From JBGPOS01 sp041488155 (GTDB lineage Bacteria; Chloroflexota; Dehalococcoidia; Tepidiformales; Tepidiformaceae), in assembly GCA_041488155.1 (NCBI GenBank), contig JBGPOS010000001.1:1-64000 (forward strand): 64,000 nt of DNA. The letters are read 5' to 3'. A program made the position numbers and the translations under genes. Under the pieces are notes generated by a model. The model saw only the letters and a program-made list of their open reading frames with translations, was not told the origin of the DNA and made no database searches. This document shows, piece after piece, positions 16,387 through 24,430 of this stretch (positions are counted from its first letter, which is position 1; the number at the start of each line of letters is the position of its first letter).

Positions 16387-17247
16387 ATGCCGGGACTCTG
16401 TCTGGTTGTAGATTCCAGCGTCGACCTGCCGGCCAGCGTTTGCGAAGAGCTCGACGTGGTCGTCGTGCGGGCACGCTACGCCTTCGAGGAGCACGCATTC
16501 GCCGACGGAGAGCTTTCGCCGACGGCGTTCTATCAGCGGATGACGAACGAAGGTCGTGCCCCGCGTCCGTTCGGGGTCCCCGAGGCAGAGTTCAGCCGGG
16601 TGTTTCGACAGGGCCTCGACCAGGGACGGCCAGTCGTCTGCCTTGTGATGCCTTTCGACGTTAGCCCTTCGTTCACAACCGCGTGTGCGGCGATGCTTGG
16701 ACTGGACCTGGAGGATTCGGGCAGCCGGATCAAGATCTTCAATCCGGGGGCCGCTTCGGCGGGGCTCTGTTCGCTCACCGTGTCCCTTGGGGCGGTTGCG
16801 CGCGCCGGTTGCGACAGGGACAAGCTCCTCGCCGCTGTTGATGAGTTCGGACCGATGTGCGACACCCTCTTCGTCCCGGCGGACGTCGCCTGGCTGGAGC
16901 GCGCCGGCCGGCTCCCGCTGATAGAAGACCGCATCGGCGAAATCGCCGGCGGCGTGCCGGTGGTGCGGGTGGGCACGCGGATCACAGGAGTGGCGCTTGC
17001 GGGCGATCGGCAGCAGGCGCTGCAGCGAGCCGTAGCTACCGTCGCGGCCCGGGCAGGGACCGGTCGTTCGCTGATCGTCACCATCGACCACGCCGACGCA
17101 CCGGATGCGGCAGCCGAAATGACGGAGATGGCACAGGCCAGCCTGGACATCGCCAGGCTCATCGTTACCGAATTGAGCGCGACCATCGGCTCGCAATTGG
17201 GCCCCGGGGCCGTGGGCATCGGCGTCGCCCCGGCGACACTCGCCTGA
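16387..17247 (+). CDS. DegV family protein (fatty-acid-binding, FakB-like)
   Basis: The protein has 286 residues. The N-terminus CLVVDSSVDLPASVCEEL is the DegV signature D-S-x-x-D-L-P. The fatty-acid-binding S-x-S-F-T (SPSFTTA) lies near residue 95, and LERAGRLPLIEDRIGEIAG replaces the more usual L-x-x-G-R-I. The C-terminal ATIGSQLGPGAVGIG is the family's closing motif. FakB-type members bind an acyl chain for FakA to phosphorylate; no FakA-like gene is in the window, so the role is inferred. It starts 10 bp upstream of, and is probably cotranscribed with, the decarboxylase-like gene. Confidence 0.85.
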   Translation: MPGLCLVVDSSVDLPASVCEELDVVVVRARYAFEEHAFADGELSPTAFYQRMTNEGRAPRPFGVPEAEFSRVFRQGLDQGRPVVCLVMPFDVSPSFTTACAAMLGLDLEDSGSRIKIFNPGAASAGLCSLTVSLGAVARAGCDRDKLLAAVDEFGPMCDTLFVPADVAWLERAGRLPLIEDRIGEIAGGVPVVRVGTRITGVALAGDRQQALQRAVATVAARAGTGRSLIVTIDHADAPDAAAEMTEMAQASLDIARLIVTELSATIGSQLGPGAVGIGVAPATLA

Positions 17248-17256
17248 GGAGGCTGC

Positions 17257-17961
17257 ATGCCGGATCGCGGATTGCTCGAACGTTCTTCCCTCACACCCGT
17301 AGCACTTGGAGGCGGGCACCCCGCGCCCTGGCAGATCGCGCAGGCCCGGTGGGCGCAACTCACTTTCGAAGTCACGCAGACCGCGGCTCTCGAAGCGCTT
17401 CCGGGCGACGTGGGTCGTCCGGTGCCATGCTATGCGAGGCTCTTCGTGCTCGACGCGGCCGACAGCCCGGTCGGGCCGTTCCGGCTGGCCGCCCTGATGG
17501 CCGGAGGGCGGTACCGGATGCTGCCGCGCAACGTGCTCGTCCAGGGCGTGGTCGATGGAACAGTGGAAGCGATAGCAGGAGCGTTCGGATCGCCGTTCGC
17601 GGGCGGCAGGATATCTCTCGAGAGAACCGGGACCCGAGCCATCGCTACGATCGCCGTCGATGGGCAACTCGTGGCCACGCTGGTACTGCCCGAGCTGCGG
17701 GCGATCGACGCCGGGATGCTGCGGTGGGACGCGTGGCTCGGGTTCGCAGCCAACAACGGCGCGGTCGAACTCATTGAATACGGCCCTCGACCAGCGCCTC
17801 GCGAGGCGTTTCTGAGCAAGGGCGCTACGCTCGATACGCCGGCCGACCTCGGCCGGGCCAACCCCTGGCGCCGTTTTCGTAACCTGAACACCGTTTCGTC
17901 GTGCTTCGTGGAGGGAGGGCTCACCCTGAGCGCCCCTGAGGTCCAGCAGATCATCCTCTAG
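17257..17961 (+). CDS. Acetoacetate-decarboxylase-like fold protein lacking the catalytic lysine
   Basis: The protein has 234 residues. A-P-W-Q near residue 24, LTFEVTQTAALEALP, PCYARLFVLDAADSPVGPFRLAAL and RNVLVQGVVDG line up with the gene at 23681-24430 (E-P-W-E, VLYEIDDRAML, SPAGPFILAEV, RGFLVRAYCDS). Both look like the acetoacetate decarboxylase fold. In this one the segment after the D-G strand has GAFGSPFAGGR and no lysine where the Schiff-base lysine of true decarboxylases sits. A non-decarboxylase role is therefore likely. It follows degV at 9 bp. The family assignment is moderate. Confidence 0.55.
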   Translation: MPDRGLLERSSLTPVALGGGHPAPWQIAQARWAQLTFEVTQTAALEALPGDVGRPVPCYARLFVLDAADSPVGPFRLAALMAGGRYRMLPRNVLVQGVVDGTVEAIAGAFGSPFAGGRISLERTGTRAIATIAVDGQLVATLVLPELRAIDAGMLRWDAWLGFAANNGAVELIEYGPRPAPREAFLSKGATLDTPADLGRANPWRRFRNLNTVSSCFVEGGLTLSAPEVQQIIL

Positions 17962-17998
17962 AAGCGGCGGCGGCCACAGTCTGAAGGCATTCGCCGCC

Positions 17999-18029
17999 TT
18001 GACCGAGTGCGCGGTCCGAGTGTTATGGT
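17999..18029 (+). promoter_or_regulatory. Putative promoter of the CAP-domain gene
   Basis: TTGACC (17999-18004) and TATGGT (18024-18029) are 19 bp apart, slightly long, about 30 bp upstream of the ATG at 18060. It is in a 98-bp intergenic region. Confidence 0.4.
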
Positions 18030-18059
18030 GACTCCCACTCGTCGCCCCCGCTGACGCGT

Positions 18060-18797
18060 ATGAAGAGACTACTTTTCGCCGGCGCCGCGATCGCCATGCT
18101 TGCCGTCTTATCCGTAGCGATGCTGCATTCGCATGCCAGCGCCTCCTCGGGGCCGTGCGGGACCTCGCACGACGGCGTAGACAGCGAAGAGGCGCAGTTC
18201 CTAGGAATGCTGCAGGCGTGGCGCGACAGCCACCTGAGCCCGTCGACTCACCTGGAACAATCGGGCGCCCTGAACGCGGCGGCGGCGTGGTTCGCTGAGG
18301 ACCTCGTGACGCACGGGGCCATCGGCGGTCACGGAGACTCCAAGGGGAGGAGTTGGGTGCAACGCGCCGCCGATTGCGGGTATGACCCGTTCTTTTCTCA
18401 GGGCAGCGGCGAGGGGGTTTACGCGCTCTCCTCGAGCATCGTCTTGAACGTCGGGCCGACTCAAGCGATCGCGGGAATCACGTACCCGGGCAGCGGTGTC
18501 TACATCCAGACCCCGGACGCCTCGTGGCCAGCGAAGTGCGTGGGTGTCGCCGTCTACCGCAACGCTGCTCGAACGAGCGTTGCCTGGGTCGCCGTAATAG
18601 CGCAGTTCCCAAAGGACCAGGCCTGCCCGGCCTCGACTGCCTCGTCTCCTCCACCCGCTACGATGAGCCCGAGCCCCTCGAGCCCGAGCCCCTCTCCGTC
18701 GCCTACCCCAACCCGGACGCCGACCCCGGCGACTTCACCGGGCGGGTTACCACGGCGTGCGGTGGCCCCGCTCCTGTCGCGGGACGATCCCCACTAG
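18060..18797 (+). CDS. Secreted CAP/SCP-domain protein
   Basis: The protein has 245 residues. Residues 1-28 (MKRLLFAGAAIAMLAVLSVAM then HSHASA) form a Sec signal peptide. A CAP (SCP/PR1) domain follows: EEAQFLGMLQAWRDSH, LNAAAAWFAEDLVTHGAIGGHGDS, WVQRAADCGY. A Ser/Pro/Thr-rich low-complexity tail starts after residue 195 and probably spans or attaches to the wall. Paired Cys residues may form disulfides. CAP proteins are extracellular; their function in bacteria is mostly unknown. It ends 2 bp from the convergent Flp pilin gene. Confidence 0.8.
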   Translation: MKRLLFAGAAIAMLAVLSVAMLHSHASASSGPCGTSHDGVDSEEAQFLGMLQAWRDSHLSPSTHLEQSGALNAAAAWFAEDLVTHGAIGGHGDSKGRSWVQRAADCGYDPFFSQGSGEGVYALSSSIVLNVGPTQAIAGITYPGSGVYIQTPDASWPAKCVGVAVYRNAARTSVAWVAVIAQFPKDQACPASTASSPPPATMSPSPSSPSPSPSPTPTRTPTPATSPGGLPRRAVAPLLSRDDPH

Positions 18798-18799
18798 CG

Positions 18800-18988
18800 C
18801 TAGGGCATGCTAAACCCCGGCGAGCTCGAGATAGCCGAGCCCAGCGCTCCTACTGCTGCAGCGCAGATGAGCGCCACCAGCATGAGGATGAATGTGTATT
18901 CGACCAGGCCCTGGCCGGATTCCCCACGCGCCGCCGCCCAGAGGCGCCCCCGTTGGCGGACGATCGTTGCTATCCCGGTTCTGACCAT
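18800..18988 (-). CDS. flp: Flp/Fap-type pilin
   Basis: The protein has 62 residues. A short basic leader of about 26 residues ends in E-S-G-Q-G, then LVEYTFILMLVALICAAAVG forms the hydrophobic pilin stalk. The G|LVEY junction matches the Flp prepilin peptidase (TadV/CpaA) site, with Glu5 after the cut. The RBS GAAGAGGG precedes the ATG. No tad/cpa assembly genes are in the window, so it is an orphan copy whose secretion machinery must be elsewhere. Confidence 0.85.
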   Translation of the reverse strand: MVRTGIATIVRQRGRLWAAARGESGQGLVEYTFILMLVALICAAAVGALGSAISSSPGFSMP

Positions 18989-19099
18989 GCGGCTGTACCC
19001 TCTTCGAGGTTCCTCTCTCTCCTCTCAGATCGGCAGTGCGAGCGCTACGGAAACCCGCGGGGAAGGAGCAGTCGCGTTTCAGACGGGTGACCGGTCCCC

Positions 19100-20023
19100 T
19101 CAGCCAAGCCCTGTGGCGTAGCCCGCAATGGTCTCGGCGTGGTCCGTGATGATGGTCGTTGCGCCGATTTCGAACAGCTCCCGCAGCAGCTGTGTCGAGA
19201 CCAGCAGCCCTTCGTCGCGCATCGTCCAGGCGGCGAGGGCGATGCCTCGCGACGCGAGTTCGCTACCCAGGGCCACGCCGAGGTTGGCCAGGTGCCGAAT
19301 GGTCCTTATGTCGACCATCCATTCGATCGCCCCGGGCAGGAGCCCCACCAGATCTTCGATGCGGGCCGCCACGTAGTCGCCGGCCGAAGCCTGTGCGAGG
19401 TGCGCGATCGGCGCGTCGTCCCACAACCCGTGGATACCCAGGCGATCGGGAAGGAGTCCTTCCGCCTTGCGATCCGGGTTGTAGTGCATGTGGAGGGTTG
19501 GGTCGAGGGCGACCGGTAAGCGGACGCGACTGAGCTCACGGAGGTTCCAGTGGGCCTGCGAGCCGACGAGCAGGCGGTCTGCGATCGGAGCCAGAGCCTC
19601 GCAGATCGCGCGACGGCGGGCCTCAGAGATTGGACGCATCAGCTTGAGGTCGACCTGGAGCATGGTGTCGCCGTTCTTCAGCAGGTCGACGACCTCATGG
19701 AGGAAGCAAAGGCGAGTCGTGCCATCGAACAACAGCCGGACGTCCCTCGCCCGGGCGGCATCTAGCGCTTCGACGCGGCCGCTGCCGGTCGTTTCGGCCT
19801 CGAGACGGGAGTCGTGGAAGACCACCATCGTGTCGTCGCTCAGGAAGCGGACGTCGACCTCGAGCCGAGGGACATGTGCCACGACACACTCGGCGACGGC
19901 CGCAAGGGAATTCGGCGGGTGCCGGCCCGAAAGCCTCGCCCGGTGGCAACAGAAGACGCGCCGTTGGCCGAGCACGATCGGGGCGAGTTCTGGTTGGAGC
20001 CCGGAAGGATCGAGGGCGGCCAC
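19100..20023 (-). CDS. Glycerophosphodiester phosphodiesterase-like protein
   Basis: The protein has about 307 residues from a GTG at 20023. The frame is open to 20452 but would overlap the divergent methyltransferase. GDPD features: VFCCHRARLSGRHPPNSLAAV holds the catalytic H-R pair (normally HRG..PENT), LEVDVRFLSDDTMVVFHDSRLEAETTGSG gives E-x-D and the second catalytic His, and LQVDLK follows. The C-terminal AAWTMRDEGLL and TTIITDHAETI match the fold's end. HRA replacing HRG and PPNS replacing PENT are departures. TACACT lies 6 nt before the GTG, which suggests a leaderless start. The role is presumably phospholipid headgroup turnover. Confidence 0.75.
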   Translation of the reverse strand: MAALDPSGLQPELAPIVLGQRRVFCCHRARLSGRHPPNSLAAVAECVVAHVPRLEVDVRFLSDDTMVVFHDSRLEAETTGSGRVEALDAARARDVRLLFDGTTRLCFLHEVVDLLKNGDTMLQVDLKLMRPISEARRRAICEALAPIADRLLVGSQAHWNLRELSRVRLPVALDPTLHMHYNPDRKAEGLLPDRLGIHGLWDDAPIAHLAQASAGDYVAARIEDLVGLLPGAIEWMVDIRTIRHLANLGVALGSELASRGIALAAWTMRDEGLLVSTQLLRELFEIGATTIITDHAETIAGYATGLG

Positions 20024-20088
20024 AGGGCCAGTGTAGGGAAGCGCTCGCCAAACGCCACGGATGACAACCGCTGAGGGTGAAGGCGAAA

Positions 20089-21105
20089 ATGGCGCCAATG
20101 GACGAGCTGGAGGCCGCCCGGCTGCGGATCTACGAGTTAGAGGATGGCGCTGTGCGGGCGCAGGCGCTGGCCTTCTGCCTTCAGCTTGGGCTCTTCGAGT
20201 GGCTCGAAGCATCGCCGATGAGCTTGGAAGAATTGGCCGATGTCCGCGGACTGCGGCCGAGGATCCTCCCGGCGCTGCTGGCGTTCCTCGCAAGCCAGGA
20301 ACTGATTGTCCGCGGCGAGGATGGGCGGTTCCGCAATTCTCCCGCCAGCTCGTTGTTCCTGGTCCGTTCGAGCCCTTCCTACGTGGGCGGCCGAGGTCTG
20401 CTGTTTCGAGGCTTCTACGATGCGATCGGCCATCTCCCCGATTCGTTGACAAGCGGCCTCCCCTGGACAGAAGAAGGCCAGCGCGACATGTTCGCGGGGT
20501 TCGGCGCCGCAGAACAGCAATGGTTCGCGGAGGGGATGTTCGCCAACGCCATCCACGGAGGCCGCGCGCTGCTGGAGCAGGTGGACTTCTCTCCGTTCCG
20601 GCGGCTCCTCGACGTCGGTGGAAACGCCGGCGGTTACACGATCGCCATCCTGGGGGTGCATCCCCGGCTTTCCGCTACGATCTTCGACCTCGAAGCCGTC
20701 AGGCCACTGGCCGAGGCGAAGCTGGCTTCCGCTGGCTTTTCGTCACGCGTCAAGTTCGAAGGTGGCTCGTTTTTCGACGACGCGCTGCCAGGGGGACACG
20801 ACGCGCTGCTCCTTTCGAGCATCCTCCACGACTGGGGAGACGATGACTGCAAGACGATCCTGGGGAAGTGCCACCAGGCGCTTCTGCCCGGCGGACTGAT
20901 CGTGGTGACGGAACCAATGCTTCGCGCAGATTTGACCGGACCGGACCATCCAGCGGCGAGCGGCCTGACGATGGCGGTCCTGGGAGGAGAGAATCGAACG
21001 CAGGAACGAATCACCGAACTGTTGCGCGAAGCGCTCTTCGTCGACTGCTGGCGCTCCGAGGTGGGCCAGCAGAACAGCGTGGTCACGGCGCGGAAAGCGA
21101 AGTGA
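20089..21105 (+). CDS. SAM-dependent O-methyltransferase (dimerisation plus AdoMet domains)
   Basis: The protein has 338 residues from the ATG at 20089, with AGGGTGAAGG upstream; a GTG at 20077 is an alternative. Residues about 15-80 form a winged-helix dimerisation domain (LFEWLEASPMSLEELADVRGL). The AdoMet site is LLDVGGNAGGYTIAIL near residue 177. LLSSILHDWGDDDCKTIL carries the catalytic His of the hydroxyneurosporene/acetylserotonin O-methyltransferase family. VVTEPML follows. The acceptor is unknown. It is a single gene, divergent from the GDPD-like gene. Confidence 0.85.
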   Translation: MAPMDELEAARLRIYELEDGAVRAQALAFCLQLGLFEWLEASPMSLEELADVRGLRPRILPALLAFLASQELIVRGEDGRFRNSPASSLFLVRSSPSYVGGRGLLFRGFYDAIGHLPDSLTSGLPWTEEGQRDMFAGFGAAEQQWFAEGMFANAIHGGRALLEQVDFSPFRRLLDVGGNAGGYTIAILGVHPRLSATIFDLEAVRPLAEAKLASAGFSSRVKFEGGSFFDDALPGGHDALLLSSILHDWGDDDCKTILGKCHQALLPGGLIVVTEPMLRADLTGPDHPAASGLTMAVLGGENRTQERITELLREALFVDCWRSEVGQQNSVVTARKAK

Positions 21106-21199
21106 GCGCGCTACTGTGGGAGGGCGCGAGCCCTTTGCGGAGAGGTGTTGCCCTTGCGGGAACGGCTTATGGTTAAGAAGATAGCCGCGGCTGGAGTTG

Positions 21200-21227
21200 T
21201 TGAGTGTGAAGATTCGCATGATATACT
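21200..21227 (+). promoter_or_regulatory. Putative tRNA promoter TTGAGT-16-TATACT
   Basis: TTGAGT at 21200-21205 and TATACT at 21222-21227 are 16 bp apart and end 17 bp before the tRNA-Lys gene. It is the best consensus-like promoter in this part of the window. Confidence 0.55.
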
Positions 21228-21244
21228 CCCGCCCGATCCATGGA

Positions 21245-21320
21245 GGGCCGCTAGCTCAATTGGCAGAGCAAGTGACTCTTAATCACTAGGTTGAAGGTTC
21301 GAGTCCTTCGCGGCTCACCA
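21245..21320 (+). tRNA. tRNA-Lys (anticodon CTT), 3' CCA encoded
   Basis: The cloverleaf is 76 nt. The acceptor GGGCCGC pairs with GCGGCTC (one G-U), the D arm is GCTC/GAGC, and the anticodon loop is CTCTTAA with anticodon CTT. The T arm is GAAGG-TTCGAGT-CCTTC. Discriminator A is followed by genomic CCA. A promoter match lies just upstream. Confidence 0.95.
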
Positions 21321-21377
21321 GTCGCTGTTCCGTCGCCGGCGGTCGGTTTCCCTGGGGCAGACCACCGGCGCACTTGT

Positions 21378-21459
21378 GGGGAAGTGTCGGAACCGGCAGA
21401 CGAGCATGATTTAGGATCATGTGCCGAAAGGCGTAGGAGTTCGAGTCTCCTCTTCCCCA
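21378..21459 (+). tRNA. tRNA-Leu (anticodon TAG), no encoded CCA
   Basis: This is a class II tRNA with a long variable arm. Acceptor GGGGAAG pairs with CTTCCCC. The anticodon stem CATGA/TCATG encloses TTTAGGA (anticodon TAG). The variable arm is GTGCCGAAAGGCGT-like and the T arm AGGAG-TTCGAGT-CTCCT. After discriminator A the genome reads CAA, so CCA must be added by CCA-adding enzyme, unlike the neighbouring tRNA-Lys. Confidence 0.93.
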
Positions 21460-21534
21460 CAACTCGAATCTGAGGGACAGCGCCGGCTGGAGGCCGGCGG
21501 TCCCGGCAGTGCCGGGATTCAAGAAGGAGATGGG

Positions 21535-22536
21535 ATGGCGCTACTCGAGGTCAAGGACCTGCGCACGTACTTCTACACGCAGGAGGGCACCGTCAAGGCG
21601 GTCGATGGCACCTCTTACGTCGTGGAGGAGGGCGAAACGCTCGGGCTGGTGGGCGAATCCGGCTGCGGGAAGAGCGTTTCGGCGCTTTCTATCCTCCGGC
21701 TGATCCCCCAGCCGCCCGGCAAGATTGTCTCCGGGGAGATCCTGTTCCAGGGCAGGGACATCTTGAAGCTGGATGAGGACGAGGTCCGGAAGATCCGGGG
21801 CAACGACATTGCCATGGTCTTCCAGGAGCCGATGACGTCGCTCAACCCGGTGCTCACCATCGGCCGCCAGATGACGGAAGCGCTCGAATTGCACATGGAC
21901 CTCCATGGCAAGGCAGCGCGCGACCGGGCTGCGGCGTTGCTGGAAATGGTGGGTATTCCCGAGGCGCGAGGGCGCCTGGATGATTATCCGCACCAGTTTT
22001 CCGGGGGTATGCGCCAGCGCGTGATGATCGCGATGGCGATGAGCTGCAACCCGAAGCTGTTGCTCGCCGACGAGCCGACGACGGCCCTCGATGTAACGAT
22101 CCAGGCACAGATCCTGGAAGTTATGAGCCGGCTGAGCCGCGAATTCGGGACGGCCGTAATCATCATCACCCACAACCTGGGCGTCGTAGCGCGCTATGCG
22201 GACCGGGTGAACGTGATGTACGCCGGGCGGGTTATCGAGACGGCGAGCGCCTACGAGCTCTACGGCAACCCGAAGCACCCGTATACGGTCGGGCTCCTCA
22301 ACTCGGTGCCACGACTCGATGAGATGCGCAAGGAGAAGCTGGTCCCGATTGAGGGGCTGCCGCCCGACCTCGCGCACCTTCCCGTGGGATGCCCGTTCTA
22401 TCCTCGATGTGCCTGGCGCGTCGATCGCTGCCGGGACGAATATCCGCCATTCAAGCTCGTGGCCGAGAACCACTACGCGGCTTGCTGGGAGACAGATCGC
22501 GTCCACAGGGAGGTGGCAGTTGGTGCAGCAGGCTAG
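21535..22536 (+). CDS. Oligopeptide/dipeptide ABC transporter ATP-binding protein (OppD/DppD type)
   Basis: The protein has 333 residues from the ATG at 21535 with AAGGAGATGGG upstream; the frame extends through the tRNA, which rules out earlier starts. Walker A is GESGCGKSV, the Q-loop VFQEPMTSLNP, signature QFSGGMRQR and Walker B LLLADEPTTALD. The C-terminal oligopeptide-transporter extension has GCPFYPRCAWRVDRC, a Cys cluster (C-x6-C-x5-C) typical of OppD/DppD. It overlaps the next ATPase gene by 14 bp. No permease or binding-protein gene is nearby, so the rest of the transporter is encoded elsewhere. Confidence 0.9.
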   Translation: MALLEVKDLRTYFYTQEGTVKAVDGTSYVVEEGETLGLVGESGCGKSVSALSILRLIPQPPGKIVSGEILFQGRDILKLDEDEVRKIRGNDIAMVFQEPMTSLNPVLTIGRQMTEALELHMDLHGKAARDRAAALLEMVGIPEARGRLDDYPHQFSGGMRQRVMIAMAMSCNPKLLLADEPTTALDVTIQAQILEVMSRLSREFGTAVIIITHNLGVVARYADRVNVMYAGRVIETASAYELYGNPKHPYTVGLLNSVPRLDEMRKEKLVPIEGLPPDLAHLPVGCPFYPRCAWRVDRCRDEYPPFKLVAENHYAACWETDRVHREVAVGAAG

Positions 22537-23545
22537 CTCGACCCGACAGAGGGTCGGCACCATCGGCGAGACGCTCGTCGATGTGACCGACCTCCAGGTC
22601 TACTTCCCTGTCACGGCAGGGCTCATCTTCCAGCGCAAGGTCGCCGACGTGAAGGCAGTTGACGGCGTGAGCTTCGGGGTCAAACGCGGCGAAACGCTCG
22701 GGCTCGTGGGCGAGTCCGGCTGCGGCAAGAGCACGACGGGTAAGGCGATCCTTCAGCTCACACGTCCCACCGCGGGACACGTCAGCTTCGAAGGTGAAGA
22801 CCTGACGAAGCTCGGAGGGTCTCGGCTGCGCCGGTTCCGCCGGAAGATGCAGATGATCTTCCAGGATCCGTACGCGAGCCTGAACCCGCGTATGTCGGTC
22901 GGCAGCATCATCGGCGAGCCGATCACGATCCATAAACTGGCCAGCGGCAAAGCGAAGAAGGATAAGGTCCAGAACCTGCTCCAGACGGTAGGCCTGAACC
23001 CGTACTTCGCCAATCGCTTTCCCCATGAATTCTCGGGCGGCCAGCGGCAGCGCATCGGCATCGCCCGCGCGCTCGCAGTCGAACCGGATTTCATCGTCTG
23101 CGACGAGCCGGTGTCGGCGCTCGACGTTTCTATCCAGGCGCAGATCATCAACCTGCTCCAGGATCTGCAGGATCAGTTCAACCTGACTTACCTGTTCATC
23201 GCGCATGACCTCTCGGTGGTGCGCCACATCAGCGACCGAGTGGCGGTGATGTACCTCGGGCACATCATGGAGCTGACGGACCGGGACTCGATTTTCGAAA
23301 ACCCGCTGCATCCCTACACCAAGGCTCTGATGTCGGCGGTCCCCATTCCGGACCCTGAAATTGAACGGCAGCGCGAGCGCATCATCCTCTTGGGCGACGT
23401 GCCGAGCCCGCTGAGGCCGCCTTCGGGCTGCGTGTTCCACACGCGTTGCCCAATCGCGATCGACGAGTGCCGTTCCCGCCGACCGGACTGGCGAAACGTC
23501 GGGACGGCTGACAAAGAGCACTGGGTCTGGTGCCACCGGGTCTAG
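22523..23545 (+). CDS. Oligopeptide/dipeptide ABC transporter ATP-binding protein (OppF/DppF type)
   Basis: The protein has 340 residues. The GTG at 22523 is chosen because GGGAGG lies nine bases upstream; the frame is open to 22319 but inside oppD. Walker A is GESGCGKST, the Q-loop IFQDPYASLNPRM, signature EFSGGQRQR and Walker B DFIVCDEPVSALD, with His in IAHDLSVV. The tail GCVFHTRCPIAIDEC is the OppF-type Cys cluster. It pairs with the upstream OppD-like ATPase as a heterodimeric motor. A hairpin terminator follows at 23573. Confidence 0.9.
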   Translation: MQQASSTRQRVGTIGETLVDVTDLQVYFPVTAGLIFQRKVADVKAVDGVSFGVKRGETLGLVGESGCGKSTTGKAILQLTRPTAGHVSFEGEDLTKLGGSRLRRFRRKMQMIFQDPYASLNPRMSVGSIIGEPITIHKLASGKAKKDKVQNLLQTVGLNPYFANRFPHEFSGGQRQRIGIARALAVEPDFIVCDEPVSALDVSIQAQIINLLQDLQDQFNLTYLFIAHDLSVVRHISDRVAVMYLGHIMELTDRDSIFENPLHPYTKALMSAVPIPDPEIERQRERIILLGDVPSPLRPPSGCVFHTRCPIAIDECRSRRPDWRNVGTADKEHWVWCHRV

Positions 23546-23572
23546 GTCGTTTCCGGCTTGGACAGGACTGAG

Positions 23573-23593
23573 AGGGGCCCGGTTCGGGCCCCT
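23573..23593 (+). terminator. Hairpin terminator after the oppDF pair
   Basis: AGGGGCCCG and CGGGCCCCT form a perfect 9-bp stem with loop GTT. Only a weak T-rich tail follows (TCCTCAATTCTT). It lies 28 bp after the oppF stop and also downstream of the convergent gene's end, so it could act in both directions. Confidence 0.6.
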
Positions 23594-23680
23594 TCCTCAA
23601 TTCTTCCAACGTCGAGCCTTCGCCGCGCCTTGACTCGGGTTTCATATCGATCCGTTGCCGCCCGGCACGCCCACGCAGGG

Positions 23681-24430
23681 TCAGATGGTCTCGACCGCCT
23701 GGAGGGGAGGTTTCGTCGGGTCGACGAGGTAGCGCAATCGCGGGAGGGTGATGTCGCACACTGCGTAGGAAGCCGACACCGGGTATACCGGCACGACCCC
23801 ATCGAGACCCCATGCACTCGCGACAAACTCGCCCAGCATCGGGGAGCCGCGGTCGGCAGTGTGAAACACAAAGTCGGGGTCGACCTGGATCAGCCGCGTT
23901 AGCTCCTGTCCGTCTCTTGCCAGCCGGGCGAGGTTCATGCTTGCGATGTACTGGACGTCCTTCCCGCTGATAGGTTCGGGGTCTTTGAGCGTGCACTCCA
24001 GGAGTTTGACACCGTTTTCGGCAACGCTACCGACGATCCGGAAGTACTGGCGATCGAGGCGGACGTCGGCCCTGCTCACGTTGTAGCCCCATCGGGCGCG
24101 CAGCTCGGCCGCCGCAACATCGGAATCGCAATAGGCGCGCACGAGGAAGCCGCGGGGCCTCGCGGCCGCCCGGCAGCCGATCCGAACCTCGGCGAGGATG
24201 AATGGCCCGGCAGGGCTCGCAGGTACCCGCGTCACGGTGAAGAAGGCAGTAGGCGGAATCGTTGGATGCAGAGCAGGAGGGATGATCGTGAGCATGGCGC
24301 GGTCATCTATCTCGTACAGCACCTGGAGGACTTCGGCGCGGGGCAGCTCCCAGGGCTCGGTGCCGAGATCGGTCACGAGCGGCGCGGCCGATGCGAGGCC
24401 CGTGAGATCGCGCGTCCCGGTGAGCGGCAT
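23681..24430 (-). CDS. Acetoacetate-decarboxylase-like fold protein
   Basis: The protein has 249 residues starting MPLTGTRDLTGLASAAPLVT at the ATG at 24430, which overlaps the stop of the upstream LLM gene, so the two are cotranscribed. E-P-W-E, SPAGPFILAEV, RGFLVRAYCDSDVAAAELRARWGY and a late EPISGKDVQYI region fit the acetoacetate decarboxylase family. After WGY, true decarboxylases have P-K-K with the Schiff-base lysine; here it reads N-V-S-R, so that lysine is absent. Chemistry other than decarboxylation, such as hydration, aldol reaction or binding, is likely. It is related to the protein at 17257-17961. Confidence 0.62.
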   Translation of the reverse strand: MPLTGTRDLTGLASAAPLVTDLGTEPWELPRAEVLQVLYEIDDRAMLTIIPPALHPTIPPTAFFTVTRVPASPAGPFILAEVRIGCRAAARPRGFLVRAYCDSDVAAAELRARWGYNVSRADVRLDRQYFRIVGSVAENGVKLLECTLKDPEPISGKDVQYIASMNLARLARDGQELTRLIQVDPDFVFHTADRGSPMLGEFVASAWGLDGVVPVYPVSASYAVCDITLPRLRYLVDPTKPPLQAVETI

